In this document: piece by piece, positions 11,904 to 21,955 of the stretch
How the letters are laid out: every line of letters starts with the position of its first letter
Position numbering within the stretch: position 1 is the stretch's first letter
Assembly (NCBI RefSeq): GCF_041296385.1
Contig: NC_091013.1
Location: 30,389,001 to 30,453,000 of the forward strand
DNA: 64,000 nucleotides
Direction: 5' to 3'
DNA from: Aphelocoma coerulescens
Taxonomy: Eukaryota > Chordata > Aves > Passeriformes > Corvidae
Notes under the pieces: model-generated
Seen by the model: the letters and a program-made list of their open reading frames with translations, nothing else
The model's database searches: none
What the model was told of the DNA's origin: nothing
Translations under genes and position numbers: made by a program

Positions 11904-13273
11904 CTGGAGAAAGGACAGAAACTGGTGTTATGACTCAGATAGCTATGGTTACACCCTGTGTAACTCCCAGACAGATTATCCCTGTCTCTTTCTTACTAGA
12001 AGTTCACTTATCACTGGGAAATCTGAGCAGTTCTGCTTTCCCACCAAAGCACAAGTTCTCTGAATGTGTATTCATCTCTAAAATGCCTTATGGCACTATA
12101 TGAAGTGTAAAGAATTGCTATTTTAATCTATATATAATGTGTGTGCATAGCTCTTCAATAAAGTGCATATTTTAAGATGGAAAACATATAACAAGCTCTT
12201 CCCTGAGTCATCTGAAGAGCAATCACCCAAGATTTCAGCACCCATGGAGGTTTTCAAAATGTTATCACTTTCCATACATGACCTCAAAAGAGTAATATTC
12301 TAAGATGTTGTTTGAAGAAAAATACTTGTGATCATGTAGGATTTCACATAACTGTTACTTATCCTATAGACCTCCTAAATTGTTAGAAATTCCTGCTCTG
12401 TATCCCTAAGGCTCTTCTCATACACGGTTTGGAGCCCTGCTAGGAGAAATTATGTTCCTTCCTCATGAAGGCAGGGTAGCTCTTTCTTACATTTGTAACA
12501 AGAACCATATTGAGGGGAGCAGCCTTTTGCTTAGATAAGGTGGGTTGTGTTCCCACTTCTGAAGGGAGTCCTAAACAGCAACATTTTGCTAGTATGGTAC
12601 AGATCACAGCCTAGGCACAGCCTGTATATTGCATCCTGTGGGAAGGCTACAGCTGCACAAGGCAGGGTGTTTGATCATAGGGGACTGTAAATAAAAGCTA
12701 CACTGAGGTGTTATGGAAATGTAAGAAGAATCCCCTGCTCTCCAGTGTGACACTGAACAGCCGAGGATATTGTATTTGATCTTAGAGGCAAAACCAGGCT
12801 TGCCTACTTGAAAAGCAGCAAACTGGCCAGTTAGGCAAAAGAACACTCCAAGCATTGTGCAATTCATCCAGTATTTCCAAATGCTGTATTCCAGTTGATT
12901 AATGAAAGCTTCCTCACCTGAACATGGAGGAAGCATCCCTGGGAGGTCCTACTTTATGGGATTGACTAGAGGGGCCATAAAAAGAAGTAGAGAGCCAAAG
13001 AGGACTGTTATCAGGTGGCAAACCCTGGAGCTGGGTAAGTAATTTAGCCTTAAAAACAGTTGCACAGCCTGTGAGAGCAGAAAACATGTGGAACACTTCA
13101 CCCCATGCTGAGTGTACCCCAGAGAACTTTTCTTAAAATGAAAACATCTGCCCCAAAATTCCCAGTATATTACACTGTGCTCATGACTAAGAACATGATG
13201 TTCAGGAGGAATGTGGAGATTTATGTGCCAAGTTGGGATGAGGCTATGCACAAAGAGGAAGTGAAAGTTCTAC
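11904..13273 (-). other. IL1R2 intron 4
   Basis: Intron of 1.37 kb; no repeat family or extra exon was recognised. Confidence 0.85.
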
Positions 13274-13448
13274 CTTGTACCACTTGAGCTCCAGGCTTGT
13301 CCTATTTGGTGTAAAATCCCACAGGTCAGGACAAACGATCTTTCCAGAGGTGAAAGTGAAGAGGACCTGGGGATAGGCAATCTCCTGAGCAGCTGTTTTC
13401 TCCACAACTGTGAGATGGATGGAGACCTCAGCACAGTAGGAGGAGTTC
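13274..13448 (-). CDS. IL1R2: IL1R2 exon 4: first half of Ig domain 2
   Basis: Completes Arg113 and encodes residues 114-171, from NSSYCAEVSIHL to LELKWYK. It includes Cys152 in KIVCPDLWDF, Trp169 and sequons at Asn114 and Asn161. The phrase VCPDL is shared with human IL1R2. Acceptor TCTGCAG, donor AAGGTAGAA. Confidence 0.95.
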
Positions 13449-15603
13449 CTGCAGACAGAGCAGGGAGAAGTGAGCCCCCAAGAGTGATGAGGGGAACTCA
13501 AATGACACCCTTGGTTTCCTCCTGGCTCCATTTCCCTCCTTAACATAGGCCAAGACTGAGATCATACCGGGAGGGATGCTGGAAAATCGTTGGTACTGTT
13601 CTTTTGGCACAATCTAAACGTGTTGCTGACACATCTGCCTCAGACCTTTAGGCTTTCCTTTTCTTTTTAGTACAAATTTCCTGTGCACCTTTAGGCTGCA
13701 GCATGATTTTAACTTTGTGGGGAGGGGGAACATGTTCACCTGAACAATAGCAGGTGTGTCATGAACCTTCCATCATTTCCTTGGAAGAGGTTTTGACTGT
13801 GAAAACCCTAATAATGAAATAAAAAGCTTAAAGCATGTATTAAAATACATCTGCAGTTACTGTTGCCCAACCATAGACACTTCTGTGAGTATGTATCATT
13901 TTGGGTAGCAAAGAAGGCGTTCTGGCTTTGAAAGGTTTGCAATATTCAACATTTTTTTCTGGCCCCAAGTGACAATTCCACTCCCAATGAAGACTGAACT
14001 GGGAGAGATAGATGCTTAAATTCTATCCTTTACAACCTCTGGAAGCCTGTTTTGGAGATGCCTCTACTCAGGGCAGTGCCTGATCCTTGAAGGGGGCAGC
14101 AAAGCCAGGGGAGCCAGGCTGCTACCTCCAGGACAGCAGCTGCGGGCTGCAAGCAGACAGACTGAGACTACTGCCAGGGCACTGTGGCCATCTGTCACGT
14201 ACAGGCCAGATGCCCAAATCCAAAATATTTGCTCCACAGAACACAGAAGCAGAAATCTGTGATAGTTTGCCACTACCTTCATTTTACACAGCTGATAAAA
14301 AAAGCTGCTGGCTTCCCTGTGGGATAATTTGCAGAGGAAATGCAATTTGCTTGCACTTTATTAATCCTGTAATAATGTTAGCAATGAAATTACCTACTTG
14401 GCTCTTGCATGTCTTTTCCAAATATGTTTCCCAGCATTTTACTAGATCTCTCAGTAACACTGCCATAGTGTTATATATTGACAAAGTGAGGCAGAATAGT
14501 CTGAAAAGAGGATTAAAAAGCACTCTTGAACATCCCAGGCAACTACTCTGCTCTAGAACAGTATTTGGAACCTTTTGTTGTTTGGGCCTCACTGTCAGTG
14601 TCTTCTCTTCTGCTCCACAACTGATAATGCTGCTGAGACATGTGAGGAAAGGCCAACCTGATATGCTGAGCATGATTTCTCAAGTTGTCCACCTCTTCTA
14701 CTGCTGACATGCATCACTCACAAGGTGTGCCTTGCAAACAAGGAGACCGTGCTCTCCACAAGCAGCTTCAGGGATGTGGAGATACTTTCTCCAGGGCAAG
14801 GTGCCAGAGGTACTGAGAGGCTGCCTGGCTGCAGGAGATGGCAGGGGACAGGGACCTGGAATATCTTCTGAAGTTCAGGCTCTAAGGGTGATGGGAGTTT
14901 TTGCCTTCCTCAGTCCTCTACAAATCCAGACCCTGGCACCTCTTTTGATGTGGTACAGTGGGCTGTCAGATTGTAAACACTCAAAAAAAAAAAAAAAAAA
15001 AAAGACCAATAGGGTTGAAAAGAGCCATGGCTGAAGTCTCAACTCATTGCAACACCACAAATCTGGTACCAGTCTAGTAAATACACACTGGGTCTCATGA
15101 AAAGTCTTCCAACAGTACCAAGTCAATCAAATTCTGTTTTAAAACATGATGCAGAAGAAAAGTGAAGACCGGGGATAGGAAGAGGGAAGAGGAGAGCCAC
15201 TGCAGAGCCACAATGCCATATATATGTTTCATAAGGCAGTGTGAGGTGCAGCAAGGGTATTTGCGTTCAGCAACACCCCCTGCCTGCAGCGTGCCTCACT
15301 TGCTATCACTGACTGGCTCAGAGGTAACCAGAACAAGCTCTCCATACACTATTCTCCTATGAGATTGTAGCCAAAATGGCAACCACGTGTCAAAATTTAT
15401 CCAGATTTCAGTAGAGGTAACTACAGGAGACATACAGCGCACTCTAAGGGTCCTGACTTCCCACCTTCTTTCTCTCTGACAAGGTCAGGAAGGAAATTAT
15501 GTTATCCAGAAATGCTCTGAATATAACTGGAGTTTAAAATCAAGGTAATGCATTTAGACATAGCCACTTTGTTAGTGAACTAGATTTTCTTTTAAATACC
15601 TAC
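13449..15603 (-). other. IL1R2 intron 3
   Basis: The largest coding-region intron (2.2 kb). It contains an A-run of about 21 bases near 14,983 and a 206-codon plus-strand open frame with no recognisable domain, judged spurious. Confidence 0.85.
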
Positions 15604-15862
15604 CTTTTTGTGCAGATATACACTCCTGAATCTTCTAGCATCACTGGTAAAAACCAGAGTGCATTTCCTTTTGCCCAGATTCTTGAATCTTCATCTCTTC
15701 CTGATATCATGGGGTTTGAACCATTTTTATACCATGTGACATTAGGGGTCAAGGCAGAGAAATCCAAATGTTTGTATCTGGGAGAAGGGCATTTCAGAAC
15801 CACAGGTTCTCCATGCAGTTCATAGTAGTGTTTGAAAAACACGGTGCGATCTGGGCAGTTTT
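15604..15862 (-). CDS. IL1R2: IL1R2 exon 3: Ig domain 1
   Basis: Residues 27-112 plus two bases. It encodes a whole C2-type Ig domain: Cys29, LHGEPVVLKCP (Cys51), NVTWYKNGSN (Trp70, two sequons) and LEDSGVYICTKR (Cys110). The human protein has the matching EGEPVALRCP and EDSGTYVCTTR. Acceptor TTATATAG, donor AGGTAGGT. Confidence 0.95.
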
Positions 15863-15959
15863 CTATATAAATCAGAGATATTTTTACATTACTGTCAGAC
15901 AGGAATATTTAAAAGAAGGGTGAGGGAAACAGAAGGAAAAAAGACAAATATGCACTTAC
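15863..15959 (-). other. IL1R2 intron 2 (97 bp)
   Basis: A very short intron with donor GGTAAGTG and acceptor TTTATATAG, separating the signal-peptide exon from Ig domain 1. Confidence 0.88.
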
Positions 15960-16038
15960 CCGTGGTTTTGACTTGCTGGAGTCTGAAAGCAGAGGCACCT
16001 GCTGTGCACATCACCAGGACAAAGAAGAGCCCACACAT
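15960..16038 (-). CDS. IL1R2: IL1R2 exon 2: start codon and signal peptide
   Basis: Residues 1-26. The chosen ATG (16,038-16,036) has A at -3 and opens MCGLFFVLVMCTAGASAF, a typical hydrophobic secretion signal with a small-residue cleavage region around residues 15-17. No in-frame upstream ATG is present in the proposed transcript after the uORF stop. The exon continues 52 bases upstream as 5' UTR to an acceptor at 16,091-16,092. Confidence 0.92.
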
Positions 16039-16090
16039 TTTTTTCCACGGGAAATCAGAAGGAGGGGGTCAAAGGAAAGTGTTTTGAAAC
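16039..16090 (-). other. IL1R2: IL1R2 5' UTR part in exon 2
   Basis: Non-coding part of exon 2, beginning after acceptor CTTCCCTGTAG. It holds the last seven codons and stop of the upstream ORF that starts in exon 1. Confidence 0.75.
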
Positions 16091-17672
16091 CTACAGGGAA
16101 GTTTATTACAAGACAGAAGATATAATGAAAATACTCAATGTTATCTGAAGAGTTAACTGCTATTTTTCTCGCTCCAGACCTGGGGAGCTTTGGTTCATCC
16201 TCAGTGAGCAGAAAGCTGTCTTCATCCTTAGTTTATGGGGGCTGAACTGTGGAACCAGAACATCTGGCTTGGCACACACATACCACTTCTGGCCCTTCCC
16301 TTTCACTCGAGGAGATGAAAACAGCATACCACAAGATGCTGCTGTCCCCACAGCTTTTCGGAGCAGCAGCTACAGGTGGAAAAATCTAGCTCTGCTTATT
16401 TTGCAGTGTGACTGAAGCACAGGTCAGCTTCTTTGAGTGAGCTGCAGTGTAATAGCTTGGGTGAACACAGAGGCACAGTAGGCCAGCTAGTGTGAATCAG
16501 GCTACAGGAAAACTCCCTGCTACAAGCAGAGCCAAGCTTTCTTGTCTACAACAATTGTTTCTCTTGGGACAAAAAACATGGACTCCCATGGCATGTATAC
16601 CCATCTTGCTGATGGTGCACAAAGTAAGCTTTCAGTATGGACACTACTACCATCTGTTCTGAAAAAAAGAAAAGGAAAACCCAAACAACCTGTCCTGAAA
16701 ATCACATAGGTTGGGACAAAGGGAAAATTAAATTCTCCGCTGCCAGTCATTCATCAGGTGTCATCTGTATGGGCCTGGCATGGGCATGGCAGTGTCTGTG
16801 TACACCACTGAATGCTTCTGCTCTGCCACGCAGCCTCAGCTCCTGCTACTCAGTTGATTAATTATGCTTTACCTCAGTGTGCCTTGGGCAAAAATATATA
16901 GAACATGCTGGATAGAGGCACTAGTTTATGCTCTATGTAAGGAAATTATGAGCAATACAGTACACATATCCACATGATATGTTGCACTATTTCCATTTTA
17001 CATACAGAAATTGAAACTGCATGCATTTAAAATTAGCTTAAAACTATGATGAATATTAGATGACTGGACAACTACTTCAAATCAAAACCAAAAGCAAAAA
17101 TAAATATTTCTACCAATATAACAGCATAAAGCCATATTCACAGGTGTACACCTTTGAGTATCTTTTGTGTATCCCATCATGTTCATACTTACATAATGGT
17201 TTTAAATCCAAATTTCTTCCTGTTCCAGTAGCTATATTTATTTGATATCTGACATTGACTACAATAAACTATTTTCAGCTTGTTGTCATCTCTACAACAC
17301 CACAAAACCGACTTCTTGCTCAATAATACTGTTTCATAACCATGGGTCATCTCCCCTGCTCTTAGATTGGCATGGGTTTCCAGGGAATCAGTATGGAGCT
17401 CTAGCCTCTCTCAGCTACACTTGAACCAGGTGCTAGTGGCATTAACAAGTCCCATGGTTCATATCAATACCCTGTAAAAGGTGAGTTTCTCTCTCTTCAG
17501 ATCCTTTGCCTGACAAAAACACTTGGTTATTCTGTTCATAGCTTTCTGGTCCCTTTGGTTTAGTAACTCACAAACTCCATGAGCCCTGCACCATTTGAGG
17601 GTTTAGAGAAAGTTTTCATTCCCAAATTTTGATCAGCTTCACTTACCTGTGTTTCTGTAGTCTTTCAGCCAT
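16069..17672 (-). promoter_or_regulatory. Upstream ORF in IL1R2 5' UTR (spliced)
   Basis: An ATG at 17,672 opens a 15-residue frame that crosses the exon 1/2 junction and stops at 16,071-16,069, 30 bases before the IL1R2 start codon. Its context has G at +4 but C at -3, so initiation may be leaky. If translated it would lower or condition translation of the receptor. Two pieces: 17,647-17,672 and 16,069-16,090. Confidence 0.6.
16091..17646 (-). other. IL1R2 intron 1
   Basis: Intron of 1.56 kb in the 5' UTR, between the proposed non-coding exon 1 (donor CAGGTAAGTG) and exon 2. No repeat was recognised. Confidence 0.75.
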
Positions 17673-17698
17673 GAGCTTCTCAAAGAAGCTATCAGACT
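17647..17698 (-). other. IL1R2: IL1R2 non-coding exon 1 (proposed)
   Basis: About 52 bases from an initiator-like TCAGTCT (A at 17,698) to a strong donor CAG/GTAAGTG. The spacing from the TATA box supports the start. It contains a 7-bp hairpin (17,674-17,690) followed two bases later by an upstream ATG (17,672-17,670). No transcript data are available here, so the exon rests on promoter motifs and splice sites. Confidence 0.7.
17674..17690 (-). promoter_or_regulatory. Cap-proximal hairpin in IL1R2 5' UTR
   Basis: Perfect 7-bp stem AGCTTCT/AGAAGCT with a three-base loop, beginning about 8 nt after the predicted start of transcription and ending just before the upstream ATG. Confidence 0.6.
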
Positions 17699-17717
17699 GA
17701 AAATTCCTAGTGAGTAC

Positions 17718-17725
17718 CTTATATA
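17718..17725 (-). promoter_or_regulatory. IL1R2: TATA box of IL1R2
   Basis: TATATAAG on the minus strand, 20-27 bases upstream of the initiator A. The position and match are those of a classical focused promoter, suited to an inducible immune gene. Confidence 0.8.
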
Positions 17726-18270
17726 GGGTTTAGCTCAACCCACAGCGGAAATTTGTCTCTCATTGCCCAATCAGATTTGTGTCAAAACCAAATAACGTTT
17801 TAGACACAACTTTCTTCCCTTCCGTAGAGTGAGGATGAGAGAAACAGAGGCACAGACAGAGAGAAAAATATGTGTTTGGATTTCCCAAAAAGGGGGAAAT
17901 GACTGCTAAATATATGACTAATTTTCCCCTTTTCTGACGAATGGAAGCTTGCATACACTCATGTCTTCACATGACTATTTCACACACTACCTCAAGTACC
18001 TCAAGTAAAAAAATTCTCATGGGTAACAAAAGGTGTACTGCAGCATAGTCAGCAGCTAAATAATTGCACAGCAGCCAAATAATCTCAATCTTCACATTTT
18101 GTGGTTTAGCCAGCTCTTCATGGACAACATGAATCTTCTGTGATTTCCCAGATTGCTGGTGAAACACAAATGTGCTGATTCCCCTTTCCTCTCCTAACAT
18201 CCATTTTAGTGTGATAGCCTACATTAAGGCTCTCTTGCAACAGGGTATAAAGAAATAACAGCTTGGTTTC
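17726..18270. other. IL1R2 upstream region to LTR
   Basis: About 550 bases holding the CCAAT and ETS-like sites plus an imperfect inverted pair TTTCCC/GGGAAA around 17,881-17,900. No exon was seen. Confidence 0.6.
17767..17774 (+). promoter_or_regulatory. IL1R2: CCAAT box (inverted) of IL1R2
   Basis: CCAATCAG on the plus strand, a full NF-Y-type core in reverse orientation, about 70 bases upstream of the predicted start. An ETS/PU.1-like purine stretch, CGGAAGGGAAG, lies at about -115 to -127 (17,813-17,825). Confidence 0.65.
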
Positions 18271-18275
18271 CAGGT
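18271..18275. repeat. Target-site duplication, left copy (CAGGT)
   Basis: Five bases identical to 19,503-19,507, flanking the LTR exactly at its TG and CA ends. Confidence 0.85.
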
Positions 18276-19502
18276 TGCAGTGGTTTGGTCCAAAATACTC
18301 GTTACTGTTTACCTTCTGTGAGATAAGAATTATGAGAACCACAAGGCAGGCACCAAACTTGAAAGAATATAAAGAAGTTTATTAACAGACCTAAAAGAAG
18401 AAAAAAAAAATCATACCACATCTTCAAAACTCTTCTCCTCCCCCCCGCCCCTTTCTCCCTTCTCCCAGTGACAATGTAAAAAGACAACCCGTGAGATGTT
18501 CAGTCTGTTTATCACTTCCATAATAACCTTGTTCAGTCCATTTAGGAAGAGGAGTCTCTCTTGCTCATGCTGTGAACACATTATCACAGCGAGACAGCCG
18601 CCCGGGTTGGTTCTCTGCTTGCATGTGAGTCCCTTCCCACGACTGCTTTCAAGGGTCCAATCTTGAGCTACTGGGGTGTAATTTTAAGGTTGAGCCGTTC
18701 AGAAACAAAAGTTCTCTTCACCCATCTCTGGGAGCATTTCATCTCTAAGAACAGAGGCCCTTCTCCTTCCCTGGGAGCAAAGGGTCTTCCTCATCTTCAT
18801 CTTTAGGACTATCTCTGGGAGCATCTCTGGGAACTGAGGTTTTCTCCGTTTCCATTTGGAGGAAAAGTCCTCATCGCTTCCATCTCTCCCTGTTCAAACT
18901 TCTCATTAAATTACAGCTGCGTCAACATCTGCCTATCTCAGCGCAGGTGCTTTTGCTCACAAGTACAAGTTGAATGCTCCCCCCCCCCCCATGCCTTCAT
19001 GAAATTAAAACGGGTACTCTGATGTATCATAGCATTATAACAGAATTTCAGCTTTAAGCATCTCCTCTTTCTCCCCCCTCAGGTTTTCAGCTCTTCACAG
19101 CAATAAAAGGGTTAATCTCACCTCGGCCTTGCAGCTGGGGCCGTTCCGGCTGCCCACAGCAGGGCTGTGGGGGGGTTCCATGGCTGGAACAGGTCCATCG
19201 GCTCCAGGATGGCCGTGGCCCAGCCCGGCCTGGCCCGAGCAGGGCCTGGGCTGGGCCCGCTGGCCCCCGCACGGGGCCTTCAGCCACCTGTGCCAGCGCC
19301 GGAAACAAGACAGAGCTGAGGTGGGAGTTTGTCTATTCTTAAGTGTGGGTCACAGAGGCGGTCACAACTTTAAGTGGCTCAAAGAATTGTCCATATTCAG
19401 ACTGGCCACTGATAGGTTCTGTCAGGTCAGGTCCCAGAGGAAGCTGTAAGCACCCCTTTGCAAGAACATCACTTCCAGGACCATGCTTGCTAACCCATGA
19501 CA
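18276..19502 (-). mobile_element. Solo LTR of an endogenous retrovirus
   Basis: A 1,227-bp element bounded by TG...CA (plus strand TGCAGTGG ... CATGACA) and a 5-bp target duplication. No internal retroviral region is present, so it is a solo LTR left by recombination. An AATAAA on the minus strand (18,378-18,383) and a GC-rich block near the other end (about 19,130-19,310) fit an LTR read on the minus strand, towards IL1R2. It resembles an LTR type I associate with songbird genomes; the family name needs a repeat-library search. It carries no viral gene. Confidence 0.88.
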
Positions 19503-19507
19503 CAGGT
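19503..19507. repeat. Target-site duplication, right copy (CAGGT)
   Basis: Second copy of CAGGT, immediately after the LTR end. Confidence 0.85.
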
Positions 19508-21654
19508 TCATGACGAGAATAAGAAAATGGTTATGAATTGTGGCAATTTTGGCCTTCACTTATTTAGAAGAGGGCAATCAAGTGAGGGACTTCAGCTCCC
19601 AGATAGAATAACATCCTCAGATACATCTAACAAGGATCAACACTTTTAAACAGCTTTCTTCAGAAGAGTTCTGCCCTGGCTGTCTTTTTATCCAGAAAAT
19701 ATCTTGATCACATGCAGCAGTATGTGGACCTTGAGCTTAAATTGTTTCTCTGGAGGTGCAAAAGTCTGGTTTAGAATAACTCAGGAAGAAATGAAAGACA
19801 GAACAAGAATTTTACTTTTTGTTAGTAGATTTCTGCTGAGAAGGCCATGTCGTTATGCGGTTAGCTATCACTGAGTAATTTATAAACAGAAATGTGCAAG
19901 TCTAGCAGCTATATATATAGAGGTACTCTCTTAGGGAAGCTGGTGTCATTCTGTGGTTTCGCTGTGCTGATGATTCATTTATACAGCTCGAGATGTTGGA
20001 GCATAGCTGTGAAATTCCTAACTTGGAGATCAGACTATTCCCCATATGTCTCACTCGTTGCTCATCTCACTAGATAGATATTTCCCACACCAGGGCTACA
20101 TGCAGTGCCTTGCCTCACTTGGGTGGATTTTGCTGTCCTTGGACATCCCAATAAAATAATCAAAATATCAAGAAATATCTAGTGTTCTGGAAGGTCCTTG
20201 CAACAGAGACTTTCAAAAGGCCTCGACAAGCATGGTGTCTGCTCATTATCCCTAGTCAATGGAAGGGGAAATGGAAATTCAGGCATCATGGAATGGGGAT
20301 TACACCATTTCTACAAGGGACTGTTAATGTGCCTGCTTCTTACAGCAGCTCCCAGATTCTGCTGTTTCTCCTGGAGGAATTCACCCTGTTCTAGTGGCTC
20401 TGTGGCTGATGATGTTTGGCATCCAAGAACTGCAATCCCTTGGACTTTGTTTTTTATTCTGTTATCCAGTTTGGCTAAGCAAACTTCATGCAATTAAAAA
20501 CTGAAGAAAATTTCTCTGGTTCACATAAGAATAAGGTGACGAGGCATTAAGAAATATTGAATGGTGAAAGCTGACTGGAAAGCAGATGCAAAGTAAACCA
20601 CAACTATTGCACCAACACATGTTATATGGCTTATTGATATGAGCAAACCTGGTTTTAATAATTTATAATACCCTTGTGCACAGTTTCCAGATGGGGTCTT
20701 GAGGAGAACAGAAAAGGAAAGGGAAGAAAAGGAGCTCTCCAACTCTGAGAATCACCAAATAACTGTGACAGAAAGAGAAAGACTAAACAGAGGGATTAGC
20801 ACAATGCACAACAGACTCCAAGAATATAGGAATTTGCATGCTTAGACAGCAGAGTAAGTGCTGACATACCCCAGTTGTATATGACTAAGTGGGAGAAACA
20901 GGAGGTGATGTGCCAAGGGATCCACTTTGTCATGAGGGAGTGCTAGTTTGGCCAGAGCAGCAATGGCTGGGTTACAGATTTCCTCACCACTACAGGTTCC
21001 TGGAATTTCCAAACACCCTTTCACTGCAACAGAAGGCAGGCAAACTGTGAAAAATAATCATACTCTCAAGAGCTGGAAGGGCCAGGGAGGAGGACACCCT
21101 CAGTGTAAAAATCAACAGGGTGCAAGGGACAAAGTAACATCTAGAGAGGCCCAGAGTCTCTGTGCACAGACACACAGCCATAGACTGGTGAAATAAAGAA
21201 ATAATTTCTGAAAAAATGGCATTTGCTGGATTTTATTTAAAGTAGAAAACAATCCCTAGGCACAGCCTACTTAATATATGCTATGTGGAAAAGCAGTGAT
21301 GGAGTGCTGTTGCAAAGCTGAGTTTGTTGAAAGTAGTAAAGTTATATTGCTCTCCCTATAAACTGAAGAGGGTAATCTAAACTGCTAAATAGTGACAGTC
21401 TAAACATCAGGGCATCCTAGTGCATCTCCCAAATGACAGTAAAAGTAAAAAAAAAAATCTTTTACTGTTCTTCCTTCTCTTATGGATAAAATGGTGCATA
21501 GATGTGCTGAATTTTGTTCAGGGATAGGGTTAGGGTTAGGGATCAGAGAGTAAAAGAGCCTAGGGCTCCAGGGACACTGGGGATGGAAAAGGCATACCAA
21601 GGGGATCATTGCAGGGCCTCAACATTGCTGCCCTTATATCTTTCTAATCTGGGC
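19508..21654. other. Intergenic DNA
   Basis: No gene was recognised. It holds one short telomere-like array (21,520-21,540). The short open frames on both strands lack domain or splice support. Confidence 0.6.
21520..21540 (+). repeat. Short interstitial telomere-like repeat
   Basis: Reads agggatagggttagggttagg: two perfect TTAGGG units next to one degenerate unit. Too short to imply a fusion point. Confidence 0.8.
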
Positions 21655-21955
21655 CATTCACAGAACCATTCAGTTCAGAAAAAAACCTCTAAGATTATGA
21701 AGTCCAACCATTAATGCAGCACTACCATGTTCATCACTAAGCCACATCCCCAAGTACCATATCCACATGCCTTTTAAACGCTTCCAGGAATGGTGGTTTC
21801 AGCATTTCCCTGGGCAGAATATTCCAAAGCCTGTCCATCCTTTCAGCAAAGAAATTTTTCCTAATATCTAGTCTAAATCTTCCCTGGTACAACTTGAGGC
21901 CACTTCCTCTTGTGCTGTCACTTGTTACCTGGGAGAAGAGACCAATCCCCAACTT
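21655..21955 (-). mobile_element. CR1 LINE fragment
   Basis: Minus-oriented CR1 of about 300 bp with recognisable blocks aaacgcttccaggaatggtg, gcaaagaaatttttcctaat and cttgaggccacttcctcttg. Diverged and non-coding. Confidence 0.9.

Larger units (their letters stand above)
4895..17698 (-). other. IL1R2: IL1R2 gene, interleukin-1 receptor type 2 (decoy receptor), complete
   Basis: Nine exons on the minus strand, eight of them coding, are all joined by GT-AG introns with compatible phases into a 387-codon reading frame; the human protein is 398 residues. Order in the protein: signal peptide (about 1-17), Ig domain 1 (Cys51/Cys110, Trp70), Ig domain 2 (Cys152/Cys207, Trp169), Ig domain 3 (Cys259/Cys327, Trp275), transmembrane helix (about 351-370) and tail 371-387. 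N-glycosylation sequons lie at Asn67, 73, 114, 161 and 278. There is no TIR domain, which separates it from IL1R1, IL1RL1, IL1RL2 and IL18R1. In the known family this receptor binds IL-1 at the cell surface, or in shed form, without signalling, and so limits inflammation. The position next to MAP4K4 on the same strand agrees with the human gene order. Confidence 0.95.

Noticed and set aside
14087..14707. 206-codon plus-strand open frame
   Set aside because: Lies within IL1R2 intron 3, has no recognisable domain, no splice context and a low-complexity, cysteine-scattered product typical of chance translation.
5712..17698. Assignment as IL1R1, IL1RL1, IL1RL2 or IL18R1
   Set aside because: Those receptors continue into a TIR domain. 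This gene stops 17 residues after the membrane helix, and the Ig-domain wording fits IL1R2.
17881..17900. NF-kB or SRF site upstream of IL1R2 (TTTCCCAAAAAGGGGGAAA)
   Set aside because: Neither consensus is fully met; it reads better as a chance inverted repeat.
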